Source: Cerioporus squamosus (lineage: Eukaryota; Basidiomycota; Agaricomycetes; Polyporales; Polyporaceae). Taken from it: a stretch of 64,000 nt of DNA. Made by a program: the position numbers and the translations under genes. A model generated the notes under the pieces. That model had not been told where the DNA came from. It saw only the letters and a program-made list of their open reading frames with translations, and made no database searches. Positions 32,574 through 46,134 of the stretch are shown piece by piece. The stretch is taken from contig JABYQS010000012.1 in the NCBI GenBank assembly GCA_022592435.1, forward strand, positions 1 through 64,000, read 5' to 3'. Position 1 is the stretch's first letter. Every line of letters starts with the position of its first letter.

Positions 32574-34319
32574 GACCACGCCGACGTTGGCACGGGGTGG
32601 TCGAGGGAGGCTGTCGTCGCACAGTCCCGCGCGTCCAGGACGAAAGTCGCAGCAAGCATCTCTCCGCTCGTCCCGAGGTCCAGCTGCGACATCCCCAAGC
32701 GGTCGGCAAGCGTCCTGTACACGTTGAAGGATCCGTCGGTCCACCGCGAATCTCTCTTGCGGCCCCCGACCCACCTCCTGGGAACCGAGAACGAGCACGA
32801 GCAACGGCTCGCATGCGCTGGCCGTCACCAGTGCCCGCGCGAACCCGACATCCCGGGCGCAGAGCAAGAGGCGAAGATGGCCCGAAACCAGCTGCTGCTC
32901 GTCCCTGGCCGAATCACGGGAGACCGCGCGGAAGCTGAACGGAACCCGCACGGCGATGAGGGCCAGCTCCTGGACATGGGTCAGATACTCGGGTTCCCCG
33001 CTTTCAGCGGCTTCGCGCGATATCCTGCCTGTACGAGTCAGAACCTGCACCCTACATGGCCGCCGAAATACACCAACAGCAACAGCCGATACATCAGTCG
33101 GGACCCGATCGACGAGTCAATCCCAGTCACTCACGCGGACGGCCCAGATGCGCCATGTGATACGTCGACGCAGCCCCACTCAGCGTCAGTATTCCTGCGA
33201 GTGGACCGGGAAGGGATCTGCGAGAAGATCGAGTGACGTGGCGACAATGGGCCCCGAAGTGATACCACTGGAGCCGCTTGCCCACTGGGAAGCGCGAATT
33301 GCTGCAGCTTGCCCACCGCCGTCGAGAGGAACAGAGTGAAGATCGGCAGCTCGACAACGGTGCGAAGCGCCGCTCGCAGCTCTTTCCTCGCGCTCCAGGT
33401 TAGTGAGCTCGTGGGCCTCGTCAAAGCGCAGGATGACGTATGGATCCTTGACCTCCTGCCTCCTGCCGATATCAGGATCAAGCACGTCCAGCAAGCCTTT
33501 GCGGTGTCGTAGACGGTCTCGACGTGTTCGTCTGCACCTGCATCCTCTTTAGCAAACAAGAGCTCACTCACAGGCAACTCCCGTAGCTACCTTGGATGTC
33601 TGCCCCAACGAGTTCGCATGGTTTAAGACCTGGAGGATGTCAAATACCCCCTGCGCGAACTCCGCTGTACGCACTGGCTCACCCGCCGAGCTTCCTTCTG
33701 CACGTTGTCGTAGAACCTCCACCATGGTGTCCAAATTTCATACCCGCGTTCATCTCAGTCCTGAACAACCTGGCTATCTCAGCGACTCGAGCGGCACCTA
33801 GTTTGACCGTCAGGTATGAAGACAATCGGGGTCACCAACGAGGGTGGCGTCGACACGAGGCAATACCTCTTCCTGCAACACCTTGCGTGCGACCTGAAAC
33901 GTCGCATACAAGAAGGCTTGTACTTTCTTCCAGTACGCTCCTGTGTGTCCCTCGAGCTCAACCACCAATCATGCGCCCCGCAGTCCGTCGAGGGGTATCC
34001 TGAACTGCGATCAGCACAGCACCGTCAAGCGGCAGCGGGTCGATGCACCGTCTCTCCGCAGACCAAAGACGACCGGGAAGCAGAACACAGTCCTGGCGAG
34101 CTCGTCGACGCGCGCGCGACTTGCCGGTGCCCGAAGACTGCGTGAACGCCGCACAGCGCGCGTACGGTCTCCGCGCGGCCGCCATGTTGCTGCGGATCGC
34201 GTCGTGCAGCAATTCTGCTGTGGGTCCTGCGTAGCTGCGCGCCCTCGGCCGCTGCGAAGTACGGTGAGCTTGCTTGCGATGCACAGCGGAAACAGCACCC
34301 GGACCCAGTTGTCTGTCAC
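32574..34319 (-). pseudogene. Truncated NTPase/REase gene, unit 3
   Basis: Same truncated gene as in unit 2, but with many one-base indels between 32,989 and 34,120 that break every block (for example in the DEAHEL region near 33,390 and after the Walker A near 34,105). These breaks are more likely consensus errors than biology, because units 2 and 4 are identical to each other here. Confidence 0.6.
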
Positions 34320-34407
34320 GACAGAGCCATGAGGACCCTTCGAGACGGGCGGGCCTTTCGAGACAGTCGCGGGGGCTTGGAGTCAGCCCGGATGATGGCT
34401 GTATGCG

Positions 34408-34992
34408 TCATGTCAGTGACCGAGACGGACGGCCAGGAGGAACGGTCCATGTGCGATAATTCATGATCTCCACCATCTTGCCGCTCTCCGTCCGTTTCTG
34501 CACGCAGTCCATGAACTCTTCATCTTGGAAGATTCTGTCCAAGAGCTTCTTGTCTTCACCGTCCACGATCACTCCATCTGTCTGTGTGTGGCGGAGGAGC
34601 AAGAAAGTCTGGACTAGGAACCTTGATCCCGTGCGACATTCCGTGAACATCATGAAAGGTTCCTGAGGCATGTTATCCACGTCCTCTTGTGTGTAGAGGG
34701 GGTCTACGATCTTTGCCTGGGACTCGGCGTCAGCGGGGAAGAGGACTCGAAGGCGGTGGACCCTTGTCTCTTCGACGAAGCGATGGCAGCGGGTGTCGAC
34801 CCACAGTCGACCTCGAGCAGAGGACGCCCGCCGCCCGTGTTTGGCGCTGTTTGTCGCGGCGCTGTCCCCGGGCGCCTGCGCACGCCAACGCGGCCAGCGA
34901 CTACAGCGACGACTCGGACGCACACGTCGACGGCCGCGACCCACACCACCTCGCCCTCCTCTCTCCTCACGCAAACACACAATGGGTGGCAC
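34408..34992 (-). CDS. Unrecognised reading frame, unit 3 copy
   Basis: The same protein as in unit 1. In this copy a one-base loss near 35,020 makes the open frame run on upstream to 35,388, giving a spurious 326-codon frame. The extension is an artefact of the local indels and not a longer gene. Confidence 0.45.
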   Translation of the reverse strand: MPPIVCLREERGGRGGVGRGRRRVRPSRRCSRWPRWRAQAPGDSAATNSAKHGRRASSARGRLWVDTRCHRFVEETRVHRLRVLFPADAESQAKIVDPLYTQEDVDNMPQEPFMMFTECRTGSRFLVQTFLLLRHTQTDGVIVDGEDKKLLDRIFQDEEFMDCVQKRTESGKMVEIMNYRTWTVPPGRPSRSLT

Positions 34993-35192
34993 AGGTCCGT
35001 CTCCTCGCTCGCCCCGCTGACCCCTGCTGACGTTGCCTCCCTCGTCCCCGCTGCTCGCCTCGACCGACGCAGGATGGCTCTTCCTCTTCTCGGTCCTCAT
35101 GGCCGCAGGCCTTCTCTTCACCATGGTCTTCTTCGTACGCCCCCTCCATCCTCGTCTCCTCTCACTTCCGTTCCCCTCGAGTGCGACTACAC
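34982..35192 (+). pseudogene. ERV14 5' fragment, unit 3
   Basis: Same fragment as in units 1 and 2, with one-base losses near 35,020 (C run) and 35,175 (C run) that belong to the indel cluster of this unit. Confidence 0.82.
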
Positions 35193-35219
35193 TGTCGCGC
35201 GCGAATGCCTCCAGACAAC

Positions 35220-38200
35220 GGCCGTTCTGCAAATGCGCGCTCTCTTGCCGCCCTTGCGTCTTGCAGCCGTCGTCCCCGCCCGAAGACCTCCCGCAACGCC
35301 GACATTCCTCGCTCCGTCGCCTCCCCTCGCCCTTTCCACCCACGCGAAGCACGGCCAAAGACCCACCCCGAGCGAAAAGCCTCCGCATCGCTGGTCATCT
35401 GCCATTCGCATGCGCCCCCTCCGCTATCTGCGCACCTGCACGGCCCCTCATCTCGAACGCGCATGTCTCTCCTGCGCCTGCTACCCCGCTGAACATCTCC
35501 GTCACCATGCTGGGAGTACTGTCGTCGTAAGGTGAAACAGGTGCGCTCTTGCCCTTTGCACCCGCGTCCGGAGGCACACAAATACGTAAGTAACCGCGCC
35601 CCAACGAAGAACTCGGACACGCATCAGGGATCCTGACCGCCTACAAACACGCGTGTACCCACCCGCCTTCGTGCCTGGCTCCCGAGACGCATGCGTTGCT
35701 CGCCCCCGACTCTCGCATATTGACCTGTATGCCGACGGACGTCGCCCCTACGCTGCACTGTGCACTTGAGCCGATGCGCTCGCCGTCACGTGCATAGGTG
35801 AGTCCACTGCCGCATTCCGTCCAAGCGCCACTAAACGCGACGTCTCTGCACACTGCCCGACAGCCACATGTCACCAGCGACGCGTCCGCCCACGACAGCT
35901 GGCGCAACTGAACAGCATGTTTACGCCGCCCGCGAACACCCGGCCCGCGCTGAGCTGTCTGGTATGTTAGAAACAGGACGTACATGTAGGACTGCCATGT
36001 ACAATTCACCGAATAGATCTATTGAACCCCCAAGGTGTGTGAGAGTGCGTTCTGCATGGAGCACGCTCGAGGACGGCATAGACTGCCCGGAAGCGCAGGT
36101 GAGCACGAAGCCCGAAGGCTCACTTGTCACTTGAAGGACGCCACCGTGTACTCGCAGTCATGCTAAGTACTGCCAGACCCACCCACAGTCCGCCCGAGCA
36201 CGGTGTCGTGTCGGAGTTCTGCAGATCAGACGGTCAAGATTCCTTCCGGGATGGTACCACAAGCCGGACACTAACCTGCTTCAACAGGCCGATGTCCACC
36301 GTGTCTGCGGCAGGACGCTCTCTTGTGTAGCGCGACATTAGTCGCAGGCATCAATCACGCACAGCATCAAGGCCACTCACCTGGAGATCGTCGCAGCGCG
36401 GTACAGGCGTGGGTCAATATCAAGATGCGCATCGAGGACAGTCGTTCAGCACATCAATACCTGGGTGGCGTTGAGGATATGCTCATCAGGTCAGTCCGCA
36501 GATTCTTCCGGTGCAGCCGGCACAGTACTGACCTGCTCTTGTCCAGGTCATCGTCGTCGCTCACAAGGTCGGTGCCCTGCAGTGCCGTGGGTGACGGAGC
36601 GCTGTCGCCTGCAGGTCTTGACTCAAGCGAGTTCCAAGGACCGAGACTGAACTGGCAACGTGAGTGCGCAATCCCACTTCACGCTCTCGAGACGATACTC
36701 ACTCGTGCAGGTCGGCCATCGACTGCGCGCGCGGATAGCATCGTTGCGATCGTCTTTGTGTCCGGTGGCCAACCAGGTACACTGCTCCACGCCGTCTCAA
36801 CGACTCCCCAGTCGAGTGCGTTCTGCGGTTCTTGTGCGACGGGCCTGGGTCTCGACGTTGTGACTTGAAGACAAGGCTTAGAGTGCCGATGAGAAGGTGA
36901 GTTTGTCGTCAGCTCTAGTATGTATCAAGAGGACTTACGGGTACTCCCTGGTACTGCGGCAGATACGCGACTGGTGCGCCAGAATCTTGAAGCCGCAGCA
37001 TGTCGTTCCGAGCTCCTTAGCGTCCGGTCTCACGGCGGTGGGACGGGCATTCCGGCGTGCGAGTCTAATGAGGCCCTGCGAGGTGCGTCACGGCTCGGGT
37101 GGCAGGAGGGGCGAGAGACTCACCGAACACGTTGCTTTCCAGGTCGCCATATCTTCCGGACTCGGACCTCCGTTGCTCGCCCAGGTGCCTCAATGTCACA
37201 CGAGACTGCTGAGTCTTCCGGGCTCGGATGTTGACGGCGAGTTGCCACTGCGCGTGTGCAGGTCGCGCACCTCCAGTACTGATCTCGATCGTCTGGCAGA
37301 TACCGTGCGTTGAGAGTCGGACTAGGCGGATGCCGTGCTTAGCCTGCCTGTGCCGACGGCCACGCCGAGGTGAAGGAAACTACACAATCGCGTCTGACGT
37401 GAGTACTGCAGGCCCGCCTGGAGACTGAACACTCACTGCCCAGGTGTTCATCGAGTGCCGGACGATTGTTCTCGGTACGTGGATGGATGGCGACCGACGC
37501 CGGCTTGGACAAGTACCGTGTGGCGACGGTCTTAGCTGCAATACGCAGCACTGCTGAGCAAGTCGAGCGACAGAGCAAAGGGGACTATAAAGTACGGCTG
37601 TCGTCAGTGATGTATCCGGCGCGCCCGGACGAACCACACTGAGTCCTGACAAGCACATCCTCGACGTTGTCTAGGTGTCCGAGTTGACTTGGCTCGTGGC
37701 GTGCCGAACGACTATCCTCATACGCGTCTGGCCCGTGGCCGACGCCGGCTTGAACGATGCGAGTACTGCACGGAGACGACTTCTATGGTGAGTGGCCTTG
37801 ATGCCGTTCGTAATCGATGCCTGTGACTGACGTTGTCTGTAAGATGTCCAGCGCGTGAGAGCGTCCGGTCGCAAACGCAGTGTACACCCGCCGCTCGTAG
37901 CCTAAGCATGTCAGAGCCCGGCATGCAGTATCTTCCCGGGAGGATTCTTGACCGTCTGATTTTGCTTTTCAAGCCAAGACGAAGGGAGCTGCAAGGTACG
38001 ACTGTCGTCAGTAACGTACACACACCTGGACGAACCACACACACTCCAAGCTCGGCACGGACACGGCAGACGGACACGAAATGCAAAAGCTCCGGCTCTC
38101 AACAGATCATGCTGCATCTGCGTGGCCCGTGACTTCGTCGAGTACGTGAGAAGACGTACCATCTTTCGGTGCCCTCAAGCTCCGAGGCCGCGGTGGAGGA

Positions 38201-41200
38201 CGACACGAGGCTCGGACAGTAAGCATTGCTCACACAGTGCGAGTAAGTCACACAGGCCTCTACCTCAAAGGCTCTGTCCTCGAAGTTCCTGACTTGACTT
38301 GACGACTCGGACAAGATCGGCGACGGCAGAACCGGCAAGCACTCATGACGGTAAGCAGCAGATCCCACAAGGGGAAGCCAGTGCGGGAGCGGGTGAGTAG
38401 GAGGCAAAGGTGAGAAGGAAGACTCACCCTTCAAGTCGGCATTGGCCGCGGGTCTGGACTGCCTCGCTTGTCTCCCCCGGTACGTCAGCTGTTTGAACCG
38501 TTGCCGTCGCTCGATCTAACCACAGACGATCTTACGCACAGGGAGTTGTCGCATCGTGCGCCGCCAGTCGCGAGTCTTGCACGGTGCCAAGTGAGCCATG
38601 AGTGATCCCTGTGCATCGCGGCAGGAGTGCACGACGTACCTCGAAAGGCAGCAAGGCTCGGAACACGCACGTTCATCCACCTCATCCTCGACGATCTGCG
38701 AATGCCGCAGAAGCCTGGACCGGTATGGTTTCGCCGTCTTGTCTCAAAGCGAGGATCTTGTGAAGGCGACTTTGCTGTCAATGCCGACAAAAGCGAGCGT
38801 CCTGGGACCGGCAAGTCGAAGAGCGATGTGAGTATGCTGCCGGCGCATTAGACACTGCAGATGGCTGACCCTTGTCCTGCTATCCACTCATAGTCGCTTT
38901 GCAGCTGCGGATTGCGGGTCGGCCGGTCGGATATGTCTCAATGCACGTAGCAGAGCACGTGAGGCAGATCCTGGCTTACGGTCTTCAAGCTCGTTCCATA
39001 AGTAACGCTGCCGCAGACACCGTGACGTCGATCAGCAAAGGGGCGCGGATATCACGCACGCGACGGCGACTTGCTGTCCTCTGTCGACTTGGCACCGGAA
39101 GACGCGCACCCGAGAGGCGGAGAGCCTGCGAGACAGAGCAATGTAAGCTGGTCGCTCCATTGGCACGGCACCATGTTGACGTACCGCCGCCTAGTATTCT
39201 CATCGCATTGTCGGCCGCGGCCTCTCAATGCCGGCTCGCGGTGCTTGATCGCACAAGTCCGGGTCAGCCGCACCGTACCTTCGCGATGACAAGGTCAGTG
39301 AACTGCTGTCCAGAGATGCACGGTCAAGACGTACCGATGAGCCTGTCGGGTCACCGGAGCCGCGACGGGTCACTGAACCTCAGGAGGCCGGCGTGCAGAG
39401 AACACTGGATGGGACAGAAGTATCAGTCTGACGTAGTGCGAGTGCAAACAGCGGCGAATGCTTACCTCTCATCCGACTTGAGCATGGCAGTGGAGGGCCT
39501 CGACGCGGCTGTTTGAAAACCTGCAAAGTCCGACTGGTGAGTACTCGTTAGAGCAGCGTCGCGAGAGGTCTGTACTCACGTTCTAGATCTCAGGTATATG
39601 TACAATCGAGACTCCGTCCTAGTACAGCTCAGTCCCTGTTGTGTATAGACTATAGTATTGTCAATATACTTTCAGACTTCAGTAGCCTGCGCGGCGAGAG
39701 TGCGAACTTACCGGACCATCCGGGCATCCCGTGCGACCCACAGAGTGTGCCCGGCGATCAGAACAAACTTATGGCAGCCGCGAGCGCGTCAGCGGGGTGG
39801 TCAGGCACTCAAGGACATGCCTAGAGGACATACCATGCGTCAGAAACAGGAAACATGGTGTCGGATCTGTGGCGTGGAGGAGGAGATTCACCGCGCTCGA
39901 GGGCCCGGCGATCAGAGCAGACCTGCGGTATAGAGACAGTCAGCGTAGCGATCAGGGACCTAAGTGCGGAAGACAAACGGTGCGTTGCAGGCCGGCGAGC
40001 ATGGTATCGAAGACAGAGAGAAGAAGAGCCTCGTTGAGGACGAGAGGGACGACGAGCTCCACGTTGGCGCCAGGAGGATGGAGAGGGAGGTTGGGGGATA
40101 CTGGTCGAGAGGAAGAGGATGAGTGTCGAAGAGGAGAGAACAGCGCGGTACTTATACGCACCTGGGAGCTTCCGAGCCAGAACAACACAAACAAAGTTGC
40201 GCTCAAATCTTCACAAACACAGGGAACTCGGAGAGCCAAGCCCGAGGTGGGTCTCTGGTAGCGAACCAACCAGCGAGCAACAGCATGGAACGGAGCAGGG
40301 TGCGAGCTAGCGGGTATGGACGAGCGGCGGACTCGCACTTCCAGGGTTTGGAGTGCGTTTCACGACTCGCAACAGATCGGGCGCCGCTCGCCTAGCCGGG
40401 CGCCTTGTGTCGCATCAACTGGGGATGCTCCAATTTGCGGCGAGACCTTGGGAAGTCTGGGCGAGCGGATAGACCGGGAAAGCATACTGGAGCTGTTTCT
40501 TAGTGTTCTCGCTTTCTCCGCACGCAAGATAGCAGAGAAAAGCTCACATACCTTCTTACTGTGTACTATTGTAGCGCTTTTTGAGTGAGCTTCGACCCTT
40601 GGCTTGCCAGGTGCGAACTTAATTCTCTTCAAAGGAGCTGGCTCGACTTATCGACGGAATGCGCCGAGTTGAGCGCAGTTGATTACTATATTTGAAGTAT
40701 CCAGGTCAGAACCATGCTCTAAGGCTCTCTTGAGTAGATGTACTCACCGCTTAAGCTTTTCTGCTTGACTGCGGTTGAGTATGCGGCGCGGACAGAAGGC
40801 GAGAGGCAGCGGGCGGCAGCGCAGATCCAGATCTGCGCAAGGTGTAGTGGTAGAAGCGCTGGGCAACGCGCGGCGTCCGGACTTGCTCCGCATACGCCGT
40901 CTCCATTCTCCACCCATCAGCAGACCTCAAAAAGGAGAGTAGCCTCTTCCTAAACTCTGTATGCTTGCGCTGTACTATGCCTAACACCACAATACCATAC
41001 ACACATTATTCTTGAACATGACGGACTCAGCAGGAGTTGCATGCCGCGTAGTGGCGTGAAGGAGCACCCTTCACTCGGAACAAAGTCCAGCAGCAAGTGC
41101 AGACACTGCAGCCCACGTCTTACACTCGTACTGCACGAATAATGTGCCTCCCACGGCCCCGGTCCCGCAGTCCTTCTAGACAGCCTTCCGAGTCTGCAGA

Positions 41201-44200
41201 CTCAGGTACCATCTTCTGCTCACTTTTTCACCGTTCAGCCTGACAGATGTTCGCAGGAATATCTCATGCTGAAGCTGTTAGGTGGATGCGAGCGAAAATT
41301 CGCAGAATGGTTCTGAAGCGACTCCGTAAGCTCTGCTCTTCTCAGCCCCGGACTGCGGCTCACATTTGCCTTGAATAGGGCTCATAACAAAGGATGAGCG
41401 AGCTATCATGAGCTGGAACTCTTTCGACCGACGAGTCACGCAGAAGTATGGCGTACTCATCGAGGGCTGGCCGCTCGAGCTCATCCCCTTCAAAGATCTT
41501 AGCAAGTCGACATCGTCGCTTCCCATCCTCGAGATGCTGTGGCTTCGGTGGAAGATTGGCCAGACGTTCTTCCGGAAGGCGACCCTGGAGGAGATGAGCG
41601 CATTAGAAGCTCTTGGCGTGTTCGCAAAGCCAAAGCGACGGCGACGGTCGGACTTCTGCGTCGTGAGAGGTCAGCACCGGAATCCCGAGACCCGATCAAA
41701 GCGGGTGAAGCACAAGACGATCAAGTGTCCTGCTACTGTGCCAGACGGTGCAGACGACTAGTTCTAGCCTACACAATGGTTATAGATGTCTTATCCCTCT
41801 CGTGGATGGCAGGTTCTATTATTGTGGGCATGATCATGAGCATTAGACCTGTAGGACTTGAGAAGATGATTGTGTGTAAGCGAGGGTTATGAACCCTCGG
41901 CAAGCCAGTCCAGACTGCCTCTGGGTCCTGACGCTTCGCTTGAGTGAGATTAGCCTTTGCATAGTCTGTTGTTGGTTCTGGAATCATTTTGTGCACAGCC
42001 TACTACAGTCCGACTTTCCGGACGAGCATTTGAAGCGCAGGATAAACAAAACATGGTTCGATCTGTACTGTATGTATCTACGATATGACCGAGTCCGCGG
42101 GACCATGGTTCCGTGACTACCCTCCCGAGATTGAACCTTCGCGGCCCATTTTGCAGCGCCGTTGGGGTTCCTCCGCCTGCGATCACACCGCAAATTGTAT
42201 CCCCAGCCACTTCCCCCATGTCTGCACTCCCCAACCTCCTTGCCGGTGGCCTCTCCTCACTCTCCTCCGGCTCGATTCTTACCGCAGCGCGCAGTTCAGC
42301 ATGCTATCCCTGCTGAACGACACCCACCTTGGACCCACACTCCTGACTTTCTGCATCTTCGCCCGATGCTGTGCAGATCTTCACCTGGTGCATCATCAAG
42401 CGGAGCAGAGTCGTCCGTTGCTCGTCAGCACTCGACATCCCCGGGAGCATTCCCGGAGTCTGGCCTTGAAACTGCAGGTATGTACCAGCATCATACTGCT
42501 GCAACCCACCATGTTCAGCACTCTCATGTTCTTCCCAGCCCGCAGCAACGAGAGGCCACCTTTGCGGAGGCCTGCTGCTGCGGTTCGCAACATTTGGGAT
42601 CTGCGTTGCCCGGTACAAGGCGGTATTATGCACGCACTTTGTCAGCACTCGATCGTCTATCCCGTACGTCACTAACACGATGTGGCAATGCAGCTGGGTA
42701 CGTACCAGTTGATCTGAGCTGCACAGTACATGCTGACGTGGTCTGGGTGTCAGCCATCGCCTCCTCGAGAGCGGACAGCAAGTGAGAGAGCGGGGGGATG
42801 ATAGGAGAATGCCGAGGAATGTGAGTATGTGTTTCCCCTTGTCTGCTCATGAGACCGTGTCGCGATCCGAAACAGGGGTTATGTCCAGACGGAGTGCAAG
42901 AGGGCTGTCGTTTTTATGCGCAGCCTTGGACCATGCTTGCATAAGTATTGTCAGCACTGGACGGCCTTCCAAACGCTGTCTGGGTACATACCATCTCACC
43001 AAAGTCGCGTACTCGACACTGACGTTGTATTCCTTCTAGACATCGTCTCGGGATGCCTGGCTGATGCTGAGAGAGAGCACGTCACATCGGGTGAAGTCCC
43101 GAGATGACCAGGTACGCTGTACTCTCTCAGGGTTCCGCGACGCACTGCTGACCACGTATACATGTAGAGGGAATGCGAGAGGCCGGCGGACATGTCGCGC
43201 TGTAGGGAGAGGAGGTACGCAGCTATCATGAGTCCCCGAGGTGGGTGAACATGGGGGGAACGACGAGGTACGTGCCTGCAGAGCTCTGGCGACGAAGGGG
43301 CTGCTACGTGCTGGCAGAACGTGAACAAGGTACATACCTGCATGAAGGCCTGTCTTTGCCCAATGCAGATGGCACCGGGGAGCTGTTGCGGCATCGTCCA
43401 GATGTCTGATGTAGTGCAGGCAGGAAGTTGCGGCGCGCCTGCTTAGCTGCGGGGTGTCATTTCTGTGGTGACGAGTGCGAAGCTTGTCAGATACACATTG
43501 CTCACTGTCTGTTGTTCGAAGCAGCCAGACTAGACGCGAGGGGTGGAGGCAAGCACGGTATGCACAGCTGGGGATGTTAGGAAGGGCACGAGCATGCGGT
43601 ATGTGTCAGCTCTCTGCTGTCAAATGGCCTTCTGACTTACCTGGCAGCGCGCGCACATAGAGCATTAGATTCGCCTGAGACGGTACAGCGGGGCCGGGAA
43701 CAGGAGAGGCTGGATGACGTGATTTCTGTGTTCGTCTCCCTGCCATAGTGCCAGATCCATCGTTGCGGCGCGGCATTTGCGTTTGAAACCGTGGGTGTTG
43801 CGGTGACGACTTGCGTGCACGTTCTGACGCGGTATGCAGAGCAGCTAACAGGGCGAGAGATGCGCAGGACGCGGAGCAGACTGAGACTTGGGAGAAGCCA
43901 GGGCGGTGGTGGTGGCAGGAAGCAAGACGCGCCGAGCACTGGACCGCGTCAAGTCGGCGAAGTAGGCGCCCGTGCTCGTCTCGGCGCAGAGAGCGTTCTC
44001 GAGGGTCTTTGCAGAGAGCACGGACACGGCTTCTCTGAGAATAATGATGTGTTCCTGCTGCAGTCTACACTATGTACCTTATCGCAGGAATACAACCGTT
44101 TTCGACCGCCTCCGCGCGCAGACCCACCGAGAAGGCACACCATCTCGAGCAGAGCTCCATCTGCTCTATATGCCCCATATACTGCCCTTTCTGACGTTTT

Positions 44201-44293
44201 TATCCGTGGACTCTGCGACCCGCACACGACGATCTCTCTCCGGTGGCAGTGCCCCACGAGGCTACCAGCCGCCGCCTCAGGTACTCTTCCTGC
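35220..44293. other. Spacer of unit 3, same content as unit 1
   Basis: Same arrangement as in units 1 and 2: remnants at about 35,800-39,590 and 42,110-43,460, inverted segments at about 36,225-36,546 and 37,585-37,960. The first 0.9 kb contains many one-base indels. Confidence 0.6.
41408..41761 (+). CDS. GWP-type domain fragment, unit 3
   Basis: Identical to the unit 2 copy, including the basic tail. Confidence 0.4.
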   Translation: MSWNSFDRRVTQKYGVLIEGWPLELIPFKDLSKSTSSLPILEMLWLRWKIGQTFFRKATLEEMSALEALGVFAKPKRRRRSDFCVVRGQHRNPETRSKRVKHKTIKCPATVPDGADD

Positions 44294-46046
44294 GACCACG
44301 CCGACGTTGGCACGGGGTGGTCGAGGGAGGCTGTCGTCGCACAGTCCCGCGCGTCCAGGACGAAAGTCGCAGCAAGCATCTCTCCGCTCGTCCCGAGGTC
44401 CAGCTGCGACATCCCCAAGCGGTCGGCAAGCGTCCTGTACACGTTGAAGGATCCGTCGGTCCACCGCGAATCTCTCTTGCGGCCCCCGACCCACCTCCTG
44501 GGAACCGAGAACGAGCACGAGCAACGGCTCGCATGCGCTGGCCGTCACCAGTGCCCGCGCGAACCCGACATCCCGGGCGCAGAGCAAGAGGCGAAGATGG
44601 CCCGAAACCAGCTGCTGCTCGTCCCTGGCCGAATCACGGGAGACCGCGCGGAAGCTGAACGGAACCCGCACGGCGATGAGGGCCAGCTCCTGGACATGGG
44701 TCAGATACTCTGGGTTCCCCGCTTTCAGCGGCTTCGCGCGATATCCTGCCTGTACGAGTCAGAACCTGCACCCTACATGGCCGCAAATACACCAACAGCA
44801 ACAGCCGCATACATCAGTCGGGACCGATCGACGCAGTCAATCCCAGTCACTCACAGCGGACGGCCCAGATGCGCCATGTGATACGTCGACGCAGCCCCAC
44901 TCAGCGTCCAGTATTCCTGCGAGTGGACCGGGAAGGGATCTGCGAGAAGATCGAGTGACGTGGCGACAATGGGCCCCGAAGTGATACCACTGGAGCCGCT
45001 TTGCCCACTGGGAAGCGGAGCGAATTGCTGCAGCTTGCCCACCGCCGTCGAGAGGAACAGAGTGAAGATCGGCAGCTCGACAACGGTGCGAAGCGCGCGT
45101 CGCAGCTCTTCCTCGCGCTCCAGGTTAGTGAGCTCGTGGGCCTCGTCAAAGCGCAGGATGACGTATGGATCCTTGACCTCCTGCCTCCTGCCGATATCAG
45201 GATCAAGCACGTCCAGCAATGCCTTTGCGGTGTCGTAGACGGTCTCGACGTGTTCGTCTGCACCTGCATCCTCTTTAGCAAACAAGAGCGAACTCACAGG
45301 CAACTCCCGTCGCTACCTGGATGTCTGCCCCAACGAGTTCGCATGTGTTTAAGACCTGGAGGATGTCAAATACCCCTGCGCGAACTCCGCTGTACGCACT
45401 GGCTCACCCGCCGAGCTTCCTTCTGCACGTTGTCGTAGAACCTCCACCATGGTGTCCAAATTTCATACCCGCGTTCATCTCAGTCCTGAACAACCTGGCT
45501 ATCTCAGCGACTCGAGCGGCACCTAGTTTGACCGTCAGGTATGAAGACACAATCGGGGTCACCAACGAGGGTGGCGTCGACACGAGGCAATACCTCTTCC
45601 TGCAACACCTTGCGTGCGACCTGAAACGTCGCATACAAGAAGGCTTGTACTTTCTTCCAGTACGCCTCCTGTGTGTCCCTCGAGCTCAACCACCAATCAT
45701 GCGCCCCGCAGTCCGTCGAGGGGTATCCTGAACTGCGATCAGCACAGCACCGTCAAGCGGCAGCGGGTCGATGCACCGTCTCTCCGCAGACCAAAGACGA
45801 CCGGGAAGCAGAACACAGTCCTGGCGAGCTCGTCGACCGCGCGCGACTTGCCGGTGCCCGAAGACTGCGTGAACGCCGCACAGCGCGCGTACGGTCTCCG
45901 CGCGGCCGCCATGTTGCTGCGGATCGCGTCGTGCAGCAATTCTGCTGTGGGTCCTGCGTAGCTGCGCGCCCTCGGCCGCTGCGAAGTACGGTGAGCTTGC
46001 TTGCGATGCACAGCGGAAACAGCACCCGGACCCAGTTGTCTGTCAC
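44294..46046 (-). pseudogene. Truncated NTPase/REase gene, unit 4
   Basis: Identical to the unit 2 copy in every block compared; truncated at the same breakpoint (44,294) and ended by the same spacer codons at 44,200. With the unrecognised frame at 46.1-46.7 kb it forms the divergent neighbour of intact ERV14. Confidence 0.65.
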
Positions 46047-46134
46047 GACAGAGCCATGAGGACCCTTCGAGACGGGCGGGCCTTTCGAGACAGTCGCGGG
46101 GGCTTGGAGTCAGCCCGGATGATGGCTGTATGCG

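Larger units (their letters stand above)
32574..44293. repeat. 11.7-kb tandem array, unit 3
   Basis: Third unit, spaced 11,720 from the fourth. It matches unit 2 across most of its length, but 32,989-36,150 holds roughly 25-30 isolated 1-2 base indels, mostly in short homopolymers. Outside that stretch I found only two (near 37,050 and 40,580). The pattern looks like an unpolished consensus patch. Confidence 0.93.

Noticed and set aside
34408..35388. 326-codon minus-strand frame in unit 3
   Set aside because: The same DNA in units 1, 2 and 4 is not one frame; the fusion results from the one-base loss near 35,020.
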